NCBI GenBank assembly: GCA_030693515.1
Contig: JAUYAK010000068.1
Location: forward strand, 1-64,000
Origin: Opitutaceae bacterium
GTDB taxonomy: Bacteria; Verrucomicrobiota; Verrucomicrobiia; Opitutales; Opitutaceae
DNA: 64,000 nt
Direction: 5' to 3'
Position 1 is the stretch's first letter, and each line of letters begins with the position of its first letter. Below are positions 28,489 through 36,852 of the stretch, one piece after another. Below the pieces are notes generated by a model. It did not search any database. It worked only from the letters and a program-made list of their open reading frames with translations, and had not been told where the DNA came from. Position numbers and translations under genes: made by a program.

Positions 28489-30057
28489 GTGAAATATATC
28501 CGTCTCTTCTTCCTGCTGGGCCTGCTGTTCGCGTCGCTTCGCGCCGCGCAGTTCGATCTGGCTACCGCCACCATCGCCGACGTCCAGGCCGCGATGCAAA
28601 GTGGCGCGCTCACTGCCGAAAAACTCGTGCAACTCTACCTCGCGCGCGTCGAGGCCTACGATAAGCAGGGGCCGAGGCTTGCTGCGTTCCTAACGCTCAA
28701 CCCGGGCGCCCGCGACGAAGCCCGCGCCCTCGACGCTGAGCGCAAAGCAGGAAAAATCCGCGGCCCACTGCACGGCACCGTCGCCGTGGTTAAGGATGTG
28801 TTCGACACCGCCGATCTGCCGACGACCGGTGGCTACGTGGTGCTCAAGGGTGTGAAACCGACAAAGGATGCTTTCGTCGTGAAGAAGCTCCGCGAGGCCG
28901 GTGTCGTCATACTTGGCAAGACCAACCAATCCGACTGGTATGCGCAGCCACCGCTCATCGCCTCGAGCACGCTCGGCGGCAATTCGCTGAATCCCTACGA
29001 TCTCAAGCGCACGCCGGGCTGGTCCAGCTCCGGCACGTCCGCCGCGCTCGCCGCCGTCTTCGGCACCATCGGCCTCGGGAGCGAGACGGGCTTCTCGATC
29101 CGCACACCCACGAGCGACGGGAATCTCTACGGGCTCGCCAGCACCTCGGGTCTCATCTCGCGCGATGGCATGATGTGGAGCTACGTCACCGGCGAGCGGG
29201 GCGGGCCGATGGCTCGCTCGATGCATGATCTCGCGGTGACGCTCGACGCGATCGCGGGCTTCGACGCGTTTGATCTGTGGACGGCGCAGAGCCTCGGCCA
29301 GATGCCGGCGCAATCCTACGTCTCGTTCCTCGACAAATCCGGGCTCCGCGGCGCGCGCATCGGCGTGCTGAAGGAAGCGTGGGACTTTCTCCCCTCCGAG
29401 CCCGAGGTCCTCGATCTCGCGAAGAAGGCGATCGCGGTTTTCCCCGCCGGCGGTGCCAAGGTCTTCGATACCGTTTCGATCGGCCTCGATCTCCGGCAGT
29501 ATCTCACGGCCAACACCTCGCCGAGCCGCTACGAGCGCATCACCGCGATCAACCACTACCTCGCGCGGCAAGGGCCAAGCTACCCGTTCAAGGACGCCGC
29601 CGCGCTGCTCCTCGGCCACAAGGATGTGCCGGGCCGCCCCGCCGACGCCGCCGCGCTCGCCAAGCCGATCGATCTCAACCGCGATCCGGAATACCGCGCC
29701 ACGCTCGCGGGCAAGGCCGCGCTCCAGCAGGCCGTGCTCGCGCTGATGGATCGCTACAAGCTCGACGCGCTCATCTACCCGCACCGCCTGCGTCGCGCCG
29801 AGCTGATCGCGCCGCGCCCGAGCGACGCCGTTTACTCCGGCACGATCCAGCTCAGCCCGATCACGGGTTTCCCGGCGATGGTGGTGCCGATGGGCTTCAC
29901 GCCCGACGGCAATCCCGTGGGCCTTGAGATTCTCGGCCGCCCGTGGAGCGAGCCCCTGCTCATCAAAATCGCCAGCGGCTACGAGGCCGCCACGCCGAAG
30001 AACCGCCAGCTGCCCAAGACCACGCCGCCGCTCGCGGGCGAGTCGTTCACCTACTGA
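28489..30057 (+). CDS. Exported amidase-signature hydrolase 3
   Basis: A 522-residue AS-family enzyme with a Sec signal peptide (cleavage about residue 20, after LRAAQ) and a GTG start 11 bp after the previous gene. The triad is present as K102 in VVKDVFDT, S179 in PGWSSSGT and S203 in SETGFSIRTP. It is the most divergent of the first three: DNF becomes DVF, PGGS becomes PGWS and GGS becomes GFS, changes that line the active site. It lacks the Gly-rich C-terminal loop of amidase 2. It should still be catalytic, with a substrate range different from its neighbours. Confidence 0.9.
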   Translation: MKYIRLFFLLGLLFASLRAAQFDLATATIADVQAAMQSGALTAEKLVQLYLARVEAYDKQGPRLAAFLTLNPGARDEARALDAERKAGKIRGPLHGTVAVVKDVFDTADLPTTGGYVVLKGVKPTKDAFVVKKLREAGVVILGKTNQSDWYAQPPLIASSTLGGNSLNPYDLKRTPGWSSSGTSAALAAVFGTIGLGSETGFSIRTPTSDGNLYGLASTSGLISRDGMMWSYVTGERGGPMARSMHDLAVTLDAIAGFDAFDLWTAQSLGQMPAQSYVSFLDKSGLRGARIGVLKEAWDFLPSEPEVLDLAKKAIAVFPAGGAKVFDTVSIGLDLRQYLTANTSPSRYERITAINHYLARQGPSYPFKDAAALLLGHKDVPGRPADAAALAKPIDLNRDPEYRATLAGKAALQQAVLALMDRYKLDALIYPHRLRRAELIAPRPSDAVYSGTIQLSPITGFPAMVVPMGFTPDGNPVGLEILGRPWSEPLLIKIASGYEAATPKNRQLPKTTPPLAGESFTY

Positions 30058-30068
30058 TCACTTTTCCT

Positions 30069-31124
30069 ATGCAACGTCTCCCTTCCCGCCTGCGCCGCGC
30101 CTTCGCGTTTCTTTGTTTCGCGACCGCCGCCGTTTCGTGCGCCGCCAATGGCGCACTCCCCACCGTCAAGCTGTTCACCACCGGCGGCACCATCCAGTCG
30201 AAGGGCGCCCACCGCGGCAAACTCTCCGAATACAGCGACGGCCGAGTCACCCCGCAGGAGCTGATCGACGATCTGCCCGAGCTGAAGACCGTCGCGCAGC
30301 TCGAGGTCGTCGAGATTTCTAACATCGGCAGCGGTGGCATGAACGCCGACCTCCTGCTCAAGCTCGCCAAGGGCATCAACGCCGAGCTCGCCAAACCCGG
30401 CGTCGCGGGCGCCGTCGTCACGCACGGCACGGGCACGCTCGAGGAGACGGCGTATTTCCTCAACCTCACGGTGAAGTCGGCCAAGCCCGTCGTCGTCGTG
30501 GGCGCGATGCGGCCCTTCACCGCGATCAGCCGCGACGGGCCGTTCAACCTCTACAACGCCGTGCGCGTGGCCGCCACGCCCGAGGCCGCGGGCAAGGGCG
30601 TGATGGTGCTGCTCAACGACACCATCCACGCCGCGCGCTTCGTCACCAAGAACAACACGTATCGCATCGAGACCTTCGTGGCCCGCGAGCTCGGCCCGCT
30701 GGGTTTCGCCGATTCAGATCGGATCGCGTTCTACCGCACGCCGCTCGGCCGGCACACGGCCACGAGCGAGTTCGACATCAGCAAGCTCGAGTCGCTACCC
30801 GCCGTCGATGTCGTCTACGGCTATCAGGAGGCGTCACCCGCGCCCATCGAGGCGCTCGTGGCCGCCGGCGTGAAAGGCATCGTGCTCGTGGATGGCTCGC
30901 CGTCCTTCGCCAAGGCGATCGCGCTCGCCCAATCGAAGGGCGTGGTCGTCGTGCAATCCGACCGCAAAGGCTCCGGACGCGTGCTTCTCAGCGAGCGCAG
31001 CGCGGGCCGCGGCCTGATCTCGGCCGACAATCTCAACGGCCAGAAAGCGCGCATTTTGCTCCGGCTCGCACTCACCAAGACCACCGAGGCGAAGGAACTC
31101 CAACGCATCTTCAACGAATACTGA
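30069..31124 (+). CDS. Exported asparaginase-family protein 1 (active-site Asp replaced by Gly)
   Basis: A 351-residue type II asparaginase-fold protein with an N-terminal signal sequence (about 26 residues; a weak lipobox-like AVSC is present). The first Thr motif is intact (TTGGTIQSKG, T41) and so is the Lys region (LNDTIHAARFVTKNNTYRIETF, K194). The second motif reads THGTGTLEETAYFL, so the Asp of THGTDT (D90 of E. coli AnsB, which binds the substrate amino group) is Gly122. The C-terminal end GLISADNLNGQKARILLRLALTKT is typical of the family. Loss of that Asp suggests a substrate without a free alpha-amino group, or loss of activity. ATG 30069 gives a clean signal peptide. Confidence 0.88.
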   Translation: MQRLPSRLRRAFAFLCFATAAVSCAANGALPTVKLFTTGGTIQSKGAHRGKLSEYSDGRVTPQELIDDLPELKTVAQLEVVEISNIGSGGMNADLLLKLAKGINAELAKPGVAGAVVTHGTGTLEETAYFLNLTVKSAKPVVVVGAMRPFTAISRDGPFNLYNAVRVAATPEAAGKGVMVLLNDTIHAARFVTKNNTYRIETFVARELGPLGFADSDRIAFYRTPLGRHTATSEFDISKLESLPAVDVVYGYQEASPAPIEALVAAGVKGIVLVDGSPSFAKAIALAQSKGVVVVQSDRKGSGRVLLSERSAGRGLISADNLNGQKARILLRLALTKTTEAKELQRIFNEY

Positions 31125-31142
31125 GCGCCCGCTCCTCCCACC

Positions 31143-32306
31143 ATGAAACGTTCCCGCCTCCTGCCCACCGTCTCCTGCCTCCTGTTCTGCACTCTCGCCT
31201 CCGCCCGTGCCCAGGAAATCCCCGGCATCCTCCCGCCCGGCCTGAAGCTCCCGCGCATCACGCTGCTCTCGATGGGCGGCACCATCGCGAGCCGCGGCGA
31301 CACGCGCCTCAACGTCACCAACTATGGCGGCCCCGGCGCGCCTCGCGTCGACCCCGAGCACTGGGTCGCGGATCTGCCCGACATGGCACTCGTGGCCAAG
31401 ATCACCACGGAGGATTTCCGCCCGCCGCAGCCCCCGCCACCCGCCCCCGGCACGGCCGCCCCGACTGGAGGCGCGGCCGGCGGCACGACCAGCGAACAGC
31501 TCTACAAGGTCGCGCGCCGACTGCAGGAACTAGCGGCAGATGACACGGTGGACGGCATCGTCGTCACGCACGGCACCAACACGATGGCGGAGTCGGCGTG
31601 GTTCATGAACCTCGTCGTCTCGATCAAGAAGCCCGTGGTCTTCGTCGGCTCGCAGCGACCGTGGACCGGCATGAGCGGCGATGGCCCGCTCAACATGCTC
31701 AACGCCGTGCGCGTCGCCGCCACCCCAGCCGCCGCCGGGAAAGGCGTGCTGCACTGCATGAACCAGAACATCAATCCGGCCCGCGACGTCACCAAGCTCA
31801 GCGCGTATCGCATGGACACCTTTAGCAGCATCGATCTCGGTGTCATCGGCGTCGCCGATCCCGATGTCGTCAAGTTCTACGCCGAGCCGGTGCGCCGGCA
31901 CACGTTCAAGAGCGAGTTCAACATCGCGTCCCTCCCGGCCGACCCCAAGACGCTGCCCGCCGTCGAGTGTGTCTATGCCTACACCGAGGCGCCCGGCTAC
32001 CTGATCGACGCGCTCACCGAACGCGGCGTGAAGGGCATCATCGTCGACGGCACCGGCGCGGGCAGTCCCACCGGTGGCCCCACCGGTCAGACGGAAGCGA
32101 TCAAGCGCGCGCAGGCCAAGGGCATCGTCGTCGCCGTGACCGCCCGCACCCGCGGCGGCCGTGTGCAGGACACACCGCGCCGTCGCGAGTCCGGCATCAT
32201 CCCCGCCGACAACCTCACGCCGGAAAAAGCGCGGATGCTCCTCCAAATCGCGCTCACCAAGACCACCGATCCGAAGGAGCTCAAACGCATCTTCGACGAA
32301 TATTGA
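31143..32306 (+). CDS. Exported asparaginase-family protein 2 (active-site Asp replaced by Asn)
   Basis: A 387-residue relative of the preceding gene with a Sec signal peptide (cleavage about residue 23, after ARAQ). T47 lies in SMGGTIASRG, K218 in INPARDVTKLSAYRMDTF, and the second motif is THGTNTMAESAWFM, so the family Asp is Asn146 here. A Pro/Gly/Ala-rich insert of about 25 residues (93-117) interrupts the N-terminal domain and accounts for the extra length. As in its neighbour, the residue that recognises the amino-acid amino group is changed. Annotated asparaginases with THGTNT exist as I recall, so this may be a functional subgroup. Confidence 0.88.
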   Translation: MKRSRLLPTVSCLLFCTLASARAQEIPGILPPGLKLPRITLLSMGGTIASRGDTRLNVTNYGGPGAPRVDPEHWVADLPDMALVAKITTEDFRPPQPPPPAPGTAAPTGGAAGGTTSEQLYKVARRLQELAADDTVDGIVVTHGTNTMAESAWFMNLVVSIKKPVVFVGSQRPWTGMSGDGPLNMLNAVRVAATPAAAGKGVLHCMNQNINPARDVTKLSAYRMDTFSSIDLGVIGVADPDVVKFYAEPVRRHTFKSEFNIASLPADPKTLPAVECVYAYTEAPGYLIDALTERGVKGIIVDGTGAGSPTGGPTGQTEAIKRAQAKGIVVAVTARTRGGRVQDTPRRRESGIIPADNLTPEKARMLLQIALTKTTDPKELKRIFDEY

Positions 32307-32318
32307 ACGTCCGCTTCC

Positions 32319-33854
32319 ATGACACCCATCCTTCACTCTCCGCCCTCGCTCAACCGACGCCGCTTCCTCGCTGCGCTGGGGGCCACGGGCGCCGCTTCGG
32401 CCGTGCTCGCGTCGCGCCTGCGCGCCGCCACCGCCGCGACCCCCTCCAAGATCCCCGATGATCCGCTGTTCGCCTCGGCCACGCGCCTGGCCGAGTTGAT
32501 CCGGACCAAAAAGCTCTCCGCCACCGAGGTCGTCACCGCGCACATCAAGCGCATCGAAGCCGTCAACCCGAAGCTGAACGCCGTGGTCTTTGCGACGTTT
32601 GAGCGGGCGCTCGCCGAGGCGAAGTTCGCCGATGAGGCCACGGCCAAGGGCCGTTCGTTCGGCCCGCTCCACGGCGTGCCCTGCACCATGAAGGACTCGC
32701 ACGAGGTCGCGGGCGTGGTCTCCACCGGCGGCACACTCGGACGCAAGGGCCACATCCCCTCCCGCGACGCGACCTATGTCGCGCGGGTGCGTGCCGCCGG
32801 CGCCATCGTGCTCGGCAAGACCAACACGCCCGAGCTCACGCTCTCCGGGCAGACGACCAACCTGATCTACGGCAAGACGCACAACCCCTACAAACTCGGC
32901 TACCAACCCGGCGGCTCCACGGGCGGCGGCGCCTCGATCATCGCCGCGGGCGGCTCTCCCTTCGACATCGGCACTGATTTCGGCGGCTCGATTCGCGGGC
33001 CTTCGCACTTCTGTGGCATCGCGGGCATCAAGCCCACGACCGGCCGCGTGCCGCGCACCGGTCATATCGTGGACTACGGCGGGTTCTTCGATGCGTTCCA
33101 GGTCATCGGCCCGATGGCGCGTTGGGTCGAGGATCTCGCCCTCATCATGCCGCTCATCGCGGGCCCGGACTATATCGACGCTGCCATCGCCCCCGCCCCG
33201 TGGCTCGATCCGAAGGCCGTCGATCTGAAAAAGATGAAGGTCGTCTATTACCTCAACAACGGTTCCGAGAAACCGCTCACCCCCGAGACCGAAACAGCCG
33301 TGAAAGCCACCGTGAAGCTGTTCTCGGATCTCGGCGTGACGGTCGTGGAGGACTGCCCCAAAGCTCTCATCCGCGAGTCGCAGGACATGCGCAACGCGCT
33401 GTCCACCGCCGACGGCCGCGGCTGGGTGAAGCGCATGCTGCGGAAATACGGCACCACGCAGGTCTCGCCCGTCATCAGCCTCACCGACTCGCCGCAGTGC
33501 GATGTCGCCGAGTTCACGCGCCTCGCCAGCGCCCTCGACGCGAACCGCTCGAAGTTCCTCCAATGGATCCAGCCCTACGACCTCCTGATCTGCCCGGTGA
33601 ACCGCGCCCCCGCCGAGCCGTGGCCGGAGGATCCGAAGCCGACGCCACCTGACCCAAAGAACATCGGCTATACCACGACCTACAACAACACCGGGTGGCC
33701 CGGCACGGTCGTGCGCGCCGGTTTCTCCCCCGACGGACTGCCCATCGGCGTGCAGCTCATCGCCCAGCCGTGGCGCGAGGATGTCTCGCTCGCCGCCGCC
33801 GCGTTTGTCGAGGCCACGACCGGGTTCGGCTTCCAGAAACCCACTGCCGTCTAA
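32319..33854 (+). CDS. Tat-exported amidase-signature hydrolase 4
   Basis: A 511-residue AS-family enzyme with a twin-arginine signal peptide (LNRRRFLAALGATG) instead of the Sec signal of the three upstream paralogues, so it is exported folded. The triad is complete: K125 in TMKDSHEVAG, S200 in PGGSTGGG and S224 in TDFGGSIRGP, spaced 75 and 24. The set of motifs FGPLHGVP, STGGTLGRKG and GIKPTTGRVPRTGHI resembles amidases of the 6-aminohexanoate-cyclic-dimer hydrolase type more than GatA. It lies 12 bp after asparaginase 2 in the same row. Substrate unknown. Confidence 0.91.
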   Translation: MTPILHSPPSLNRRRFLAALGATGAASAVLASRLRAATAATPSKIPDDPLFASATRLAELIRTKKLSATEVVTAHIKRIEAVNPKLNAVVFATFERALAEAKFADEATAKGRSFGPLHGVPCTMKDSHEVAGVVSTGGTLGRKGHIPSRDATYVARVRAAGAIVLGKTNTPELTLSGQTTNLIYGKTHNPYKLGYQPGGSTGGGASIIAAGGSPFDIGTDFGGSIRGPSHFCGIAGIKPTTGRVPRTGHIVDYGGFFDAFQVIGPMARWVEDLALIMPLIAGPDYIDAAIAPAPWLDPKAVDLKKMKVVYYLNNGSEKPLTPETETAVKATVKLFSDLGVTVVEDCPKALIRESQDMRNALSTADGRGWVKRMLRKYGTTQVSPVISLTDSPQCDVAEFTRLASALDANRSKFLQWIQPYDLLICPVNRAPAEPWPEDPKPTPPDPKNIGYTTTYNNTGWPGTVVRAGFSPDGLPIGVQLIAQPWREDVSLAAAAFVEATTGFGFQKPTAV

Positions 33855-33868
33855 ATCACTCCGCTCCT

Positions 33869-35434
33869 ATGCGCTCCCACACTTCTGCTCCCTCACGTCG
33901 TGATTTCATCGGCCAGCTCGGCGCCGGTTCCGCCGGCGCGCTGCTCGCCTCACTGCCCGCGCTCACGTATGCCAATGGCACCTCAGCGGACGCCAAGCCC
34001 TCCTGGCTCACCTCCAAAGATCCGTCGGATGAGATCATCTGGATGTCGGCCACCAAGCTCGCACAGCTCATCCGGGGGGAAAAAATCTCCGCGCGCGACG
34101 CGGTTGAGGCGCACCTCCGGCGCATCGAGCAGGTGAACCCGAAGCTCAACGCCGTCGTGCAAACGTGCTTCGATCGCGCGCGCACCGAGGCCAAAGCCGC
34201 CGACGAAGCGCTCGCTGCCGGCCGCATCATGGGTCCGCTGCACGGTGTGCCGTTCACGATCAAGGATTCGTTCGACACCGCGGGCGTCATTTCGACCGGC
34301 GGCACGGTCGGGCGCGCGAACTTCATCCCGTCCGAAGACGCGACCGTCGTCGCGCGCGTGCGTGCCGCGGGCGCGATTCTCCTCGGGAAAACCAACACCC
34401 CCGAATTTACGCTCGCCGGCGGCGGCATCCCCGGCGTCAGCACGACGGCCAACATCATCTATGGCATCTCGAAAAATCCATGGGACCAGCAGCGCTCCAC
34501 CGCCGGATCCTCCGGCGGCGCGGGCGCGATCGTGGCGGCGGGCGGCGCGTCATTCGACATCGGCTCCGACTACGGCGGCTCGATTCGCATGCCCGCGCAT
34601 AACAACGGCTGCTGCGGCCTCAAGCCCACGTTCGGCCGCGTGCCGCGCACCGGCCACATCGTGGACTACGGCGGGATTTTCGACTCTTGGCAGGAGACCG
34701 GCCCGCTCGCGCGCCGCGTCGAGGACCTCAACCTCATCACCGCGATCATCGCCGGGCCCGACTACAAGGACGCCGCGATGGTCCCGATCCCGTGGCGCGA
34801 TCCGGCCGCGGTGCAGGTGAAGGGCCTGCGGGTCGGATTTTACGCGGAGAACGGCATCGCCGAGGTGTCGCCAGAAACAATCGCAATTGTGAAGCAGGCG
34901 GCGGCCTATTTCGCCGAGCTGGGCTGCCCGGTGCAGGAGGATTTCCCGAAGGCCATCATCATGGAGCTGGAGGAAATCCGCTCCAAGCTCTCGCCCGCCT
35001 CCGGCCCCGGGCTCCTGCGCCTCGCCGAGAAGTGGGGCACCAAGGCCATCTCCCCCACGATCCTTGCGCGCGCGAAGCAAGAGATGGTTTCGACCGCCGA
35101 ACTCGTCGAGCTGCTTGAGAAACAGGACGCCAGCCGCAGCCGGCTCCTCGGCTGGATGAAGAACTACGATATCATCATCAACCCCGCCATGCCCAAACCC
35201 GCCCAGCTGATAAACCTCGGGGACCAGCCCAACGCCCGCCGTCCGGGCAGCAGCTTCATGGGCACGCACAACACCAGCGGATATCCCGCCGCCGTCGTGC
35301 CCGCAGGCAAGTCCACCGAAGGCCTGCCCATCGGCGTGCAGCTCATCGGCCAGCCGTGGATGGAGGATAAGGTCCTCGCCGCCGCCGCGTTTCTCGAAAC
35401 AAAAACCGGCGGCTGGCAAAAGCCGCCCGTGTGA
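33869..35434 (+). CDS. Tat-exported amidase-signature hydrolase 5
   Basis: A 521-residue AS-family enzyme, the closest paralogue of the preceding gene, again with a twin-arginine signal (PSRRDFIGQLGAG). Catalytic residues are K132 in TIKDSFDTAG, S214 in TAGSSGGAG and S238 in SDYGGSIRMP; a seven-residue Gly-rich insert (GGGIPGV) enlarges the gap between Lys and the first Ser to 82. It shares GRVPRTGHIVDYGG exactly with amidase 4. ATG 33869 is 14 bp after the previous stop and preceded by AAATCACTCC, a partial version of the recurring motif. It is the last gene of the 13-kb row. Confidence 0.91.
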   Translation: MRSHTSAPSRRDFIGQLGAGSAGALLASLPALTYANGTSADAKPSWLTSKDPSDEIIWMSATKLAQLIRGEKISARDAVEAHLRRIEQVNPKLNAVVQTCFDRARTEAKAADEALAAGRIMGPLHGVPFTIKDSFDTAGVISTGGTVGRANFIPSEDATVVARVRAAGAILLGKTNTPEFTLAGGGIPGVSTTANIIYGISKNPWDQQRSTAGSSGGAGAIVAAGGASFDIGSDYGGSIRMPAHNNGCCGLKPTFGRVPRTGHIVDYGGIFDSWQETGPLARRVEDLNLITAIIAGPDYKDAAMVPIPWRDPAAVQVKGLRVGFYAENGIAEVSPETIAIVKQAAAYFAELGCPVQEDFPKAIIMELEEIRSKLSPASGPGLLRLAEKWGTKAISPTILARAKQEMVSTAELVELLEKQDASRSRLLGWMKNYDIIINPAMPKPAQLINLGDQPNARRPGSSFMGTHNTSGYPAAVVPAGKSTEGLPIGVQLIGQPWMEDKVLAAAAFLETKTGGWQKPPV

Positions 35435-35677
35435 GCGCCCCGGTGCGCCGCAATCCGCCGCAGTGACCATGACTCCGCCCACGGCCCCCACCCCGGACGT
35501 TGCGCCGAGGATTTCCGCGCCGGCATTGGAGGCGTTCGTCGCCGCGTTTCTCAGCGGCTCGGGCCGCACGCCTGAAAGCTACGACGATTCCTGGGCCGCC
35601 ACAGTTTTTCCGGTTCCGCCGCCGCTGGATAACAAAGGGCCTGAAAGAGCCCCGGGGTAACGCCTGCCGCTGAATAA

Positions 35678-35689
35678 TGCCAATCACTC
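35678..35689 (+). promoter_or_regulatory. TGCCAATCACTC motif, copy 2
   Basis: An exact copy in the gene-poor stretch, about 300 bp before the next gene. It is not adjacent to any intact start codon, and may mark a lost gene or an upstream promoter. Confidence 0.35.
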
Positions 35690-35970
35690 AACCGCACTCG
35701 CACTTCCAGAAACCCAATCAGGCTGGTGGAAAAGACGCACACCGTTCCGCGCGTTGGCAATTTCATTCATCGCCACGACGCGTGGCATTCATGCGAAGCA
35801 CGTGCCGCGCGAACTCCCCGCGCGCGTTTCTCCTCTGGGAAACGCCCGCGGCCCTCGCGTCTTCATTCGTTGCATCGCGCAGATGAAATCATTTCAGGCC
35901 AGCGATCCTTTACTCTCGCGCGAGACGCAGTAGCCGTTTTTTGGTCCACGGCATCCGCCGCAGACAAAAA

Positions 35971-35981
35971 TCCAATCACTC
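35971..35981 (+). promoter_or_regulatory. TGCCAATCACTC-like motif, copy 3
   Basis: TCCAATCACTC, which matches the motif from its third base onward, lies 13 bp before ATG 35995 of the exported hypothetical protein, in the same relation to the start as the copy at 42770. Confidence 0.35.
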
Positions 35982-35994
35982 AGTCCCCCATCGC

Positions 35995-36705
35995 ATGAAA
36001 ACCCTAAGAACATTGCTCGCCGCGGGCGCCCTGCTCGCCGCTTATTCCCCTGTCTTCGGCTCCGTCGAAGCACCCGCCCAATCCCGCGCCGAAGGCTGGC
36101 TCACCCGCTACTACGAGAATCCCCGGCCCGACGACCTGCTTGTCTCCGTCCACCGTCTGAGCGCCGACGGCTTCTTCGAGCGCGCCGGCCACACCGCGAT
36201 GGCGATCGGCTTTTTCGCCGAGGTCTTCGCCCAGCACCCGCATCGGGTCGGCCCGTGGCTCGGCCAGACCGCCACGCTGCCCGCGGCCCACCGCCGCATC
36301 CTCGCCGCCGCCGCGTGGCAGGCCGGCCATCCCCGCGGGCTCGCGCTGATGCGCGAGTTCAACAGCACCGACGAGGCCTCCTCGCGGATGCAGGTCAACG
36401 AACTCCTCCGCCGCGGACCCGCACCCGTCGCCGGCACGCCCGTCGTCTCGGAGTCGTCGCTCCGTCTCCAGTGGGGCGCGTTCCTCGCCACCGGCCGTGA
36501 TGAGCATGTCGTCGCGATGCTCCAGGCCCTCGGCAAGAACGAGCGCGACCTCACCCTCGCGGTGCGCTACGCGATCGCGGAGAACGCCGTCAGCCATCGC
36601 CGCGTGCTCGAAATCTGCCGCGCTCAGCTCGACAAGCAGCCCGAGTCTGTGCGCTCCGAGCTCCGCGCCGCCCTCAAGGAGGCCGCGATCCAGCCCCGCA
36701 TCTGA
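35995..36705 (+). CDS. Exported hypothetical protein, helical repeat type
   Basis: A 236-residue protein with a Sec signal peptide (cleavage about residue 20, after SPVFG). The mature part is helix-rich, with an Arg/Ala/His composition and short helix pairs (GHTAMAIGFFAEVFAQHP, RILAAAAWQAGHPRGLALM, HVVAMLQALGKNERDL) reminiscent of TPR or Sel1-like solenoids, but no repeat signature is clear. No catalytic motif is recognised. It is preceded by a copy of the recurring motif and followed by a strong terminator, so it is a single-gene unit. It might be an accessory periplasmic protein of the amide locus; this is inference from position only. Confidence 0.75.
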   Translation: MKTLRTLLAAGALLAAYSPVFGSVEAPAQSRAEGWLTRYYENPRPDDLLVSVHRLSADGFFERAGHTAMAIGFFAEVFAQHPHRVGPWLGQTATLPAAHRRILAAAAWQAGHPRGLALMREFNSTDEASSRMQVNELLRRGPAPVAGTPVVSESSLRLQWGAFLATGRDEHVVAMLQALGKNERDLTLAVRYAIAENAVSHRRVLEICRAQLDKQPESVRSELRAALKEAAIQPRI

Positions 36706-36730
36706 TCCGCCACCCGATTCATCTCCGCAG

Positions 36731-36758
36731 GCCGGCCCGTTCGCGGGCCGGCTTTTTT
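36731..36758 (+). terminator. Rho-independent terminator with TTCG tetraloop
   Basis: A perfect 9-bp stem GCCGGCCCG/CGGGCCGGC (36731-36739 with 36744-36752) closed by the stable TTCG loop and followed by six T residues. It ends the unit of the exported hypothetical gene, whose stop is 25 bp upstream. Confidence 0.92.
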
Positions 36759-36852
36759 GTGTGCGTCGTTCACAGCCAGTGGGACGCGCGTGAAACCTCT
36801 TCATGCCGGGCCCGGCTTCGGGCGCGGGGCACAACGGCTGCTCTCCCGGCCC

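Larger units (their letters stand above)
35435..35994. other. Gene-poor stretch after the amide-hydrolase operon
   Basis: These 560 bp show no supported gene. A 65-codon frame (35463-35660, GTG start) is Pro-rich and without family similarity. No strong terminator follows the operon. Two copies of the CCAATCACTC motif occur (35678 and 35971), the second 13 bp before the next start codon. The composition between 35750 and 35990 is lower in GC than the flanks. Confidence 0.45.

Noticed and set aside
25237-35434. The amidases as the GatA subunit of the GatCAB amidotransferase
   Set aside because: All five have export signals, and no gatB or gatC genes are nearby.
35463-35660. Possible small gene of 65 codons after the amidase operon
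   Set aside because: It starts with GTG, is rich in Pro and Ser, has no signal or domain and no supporting context.
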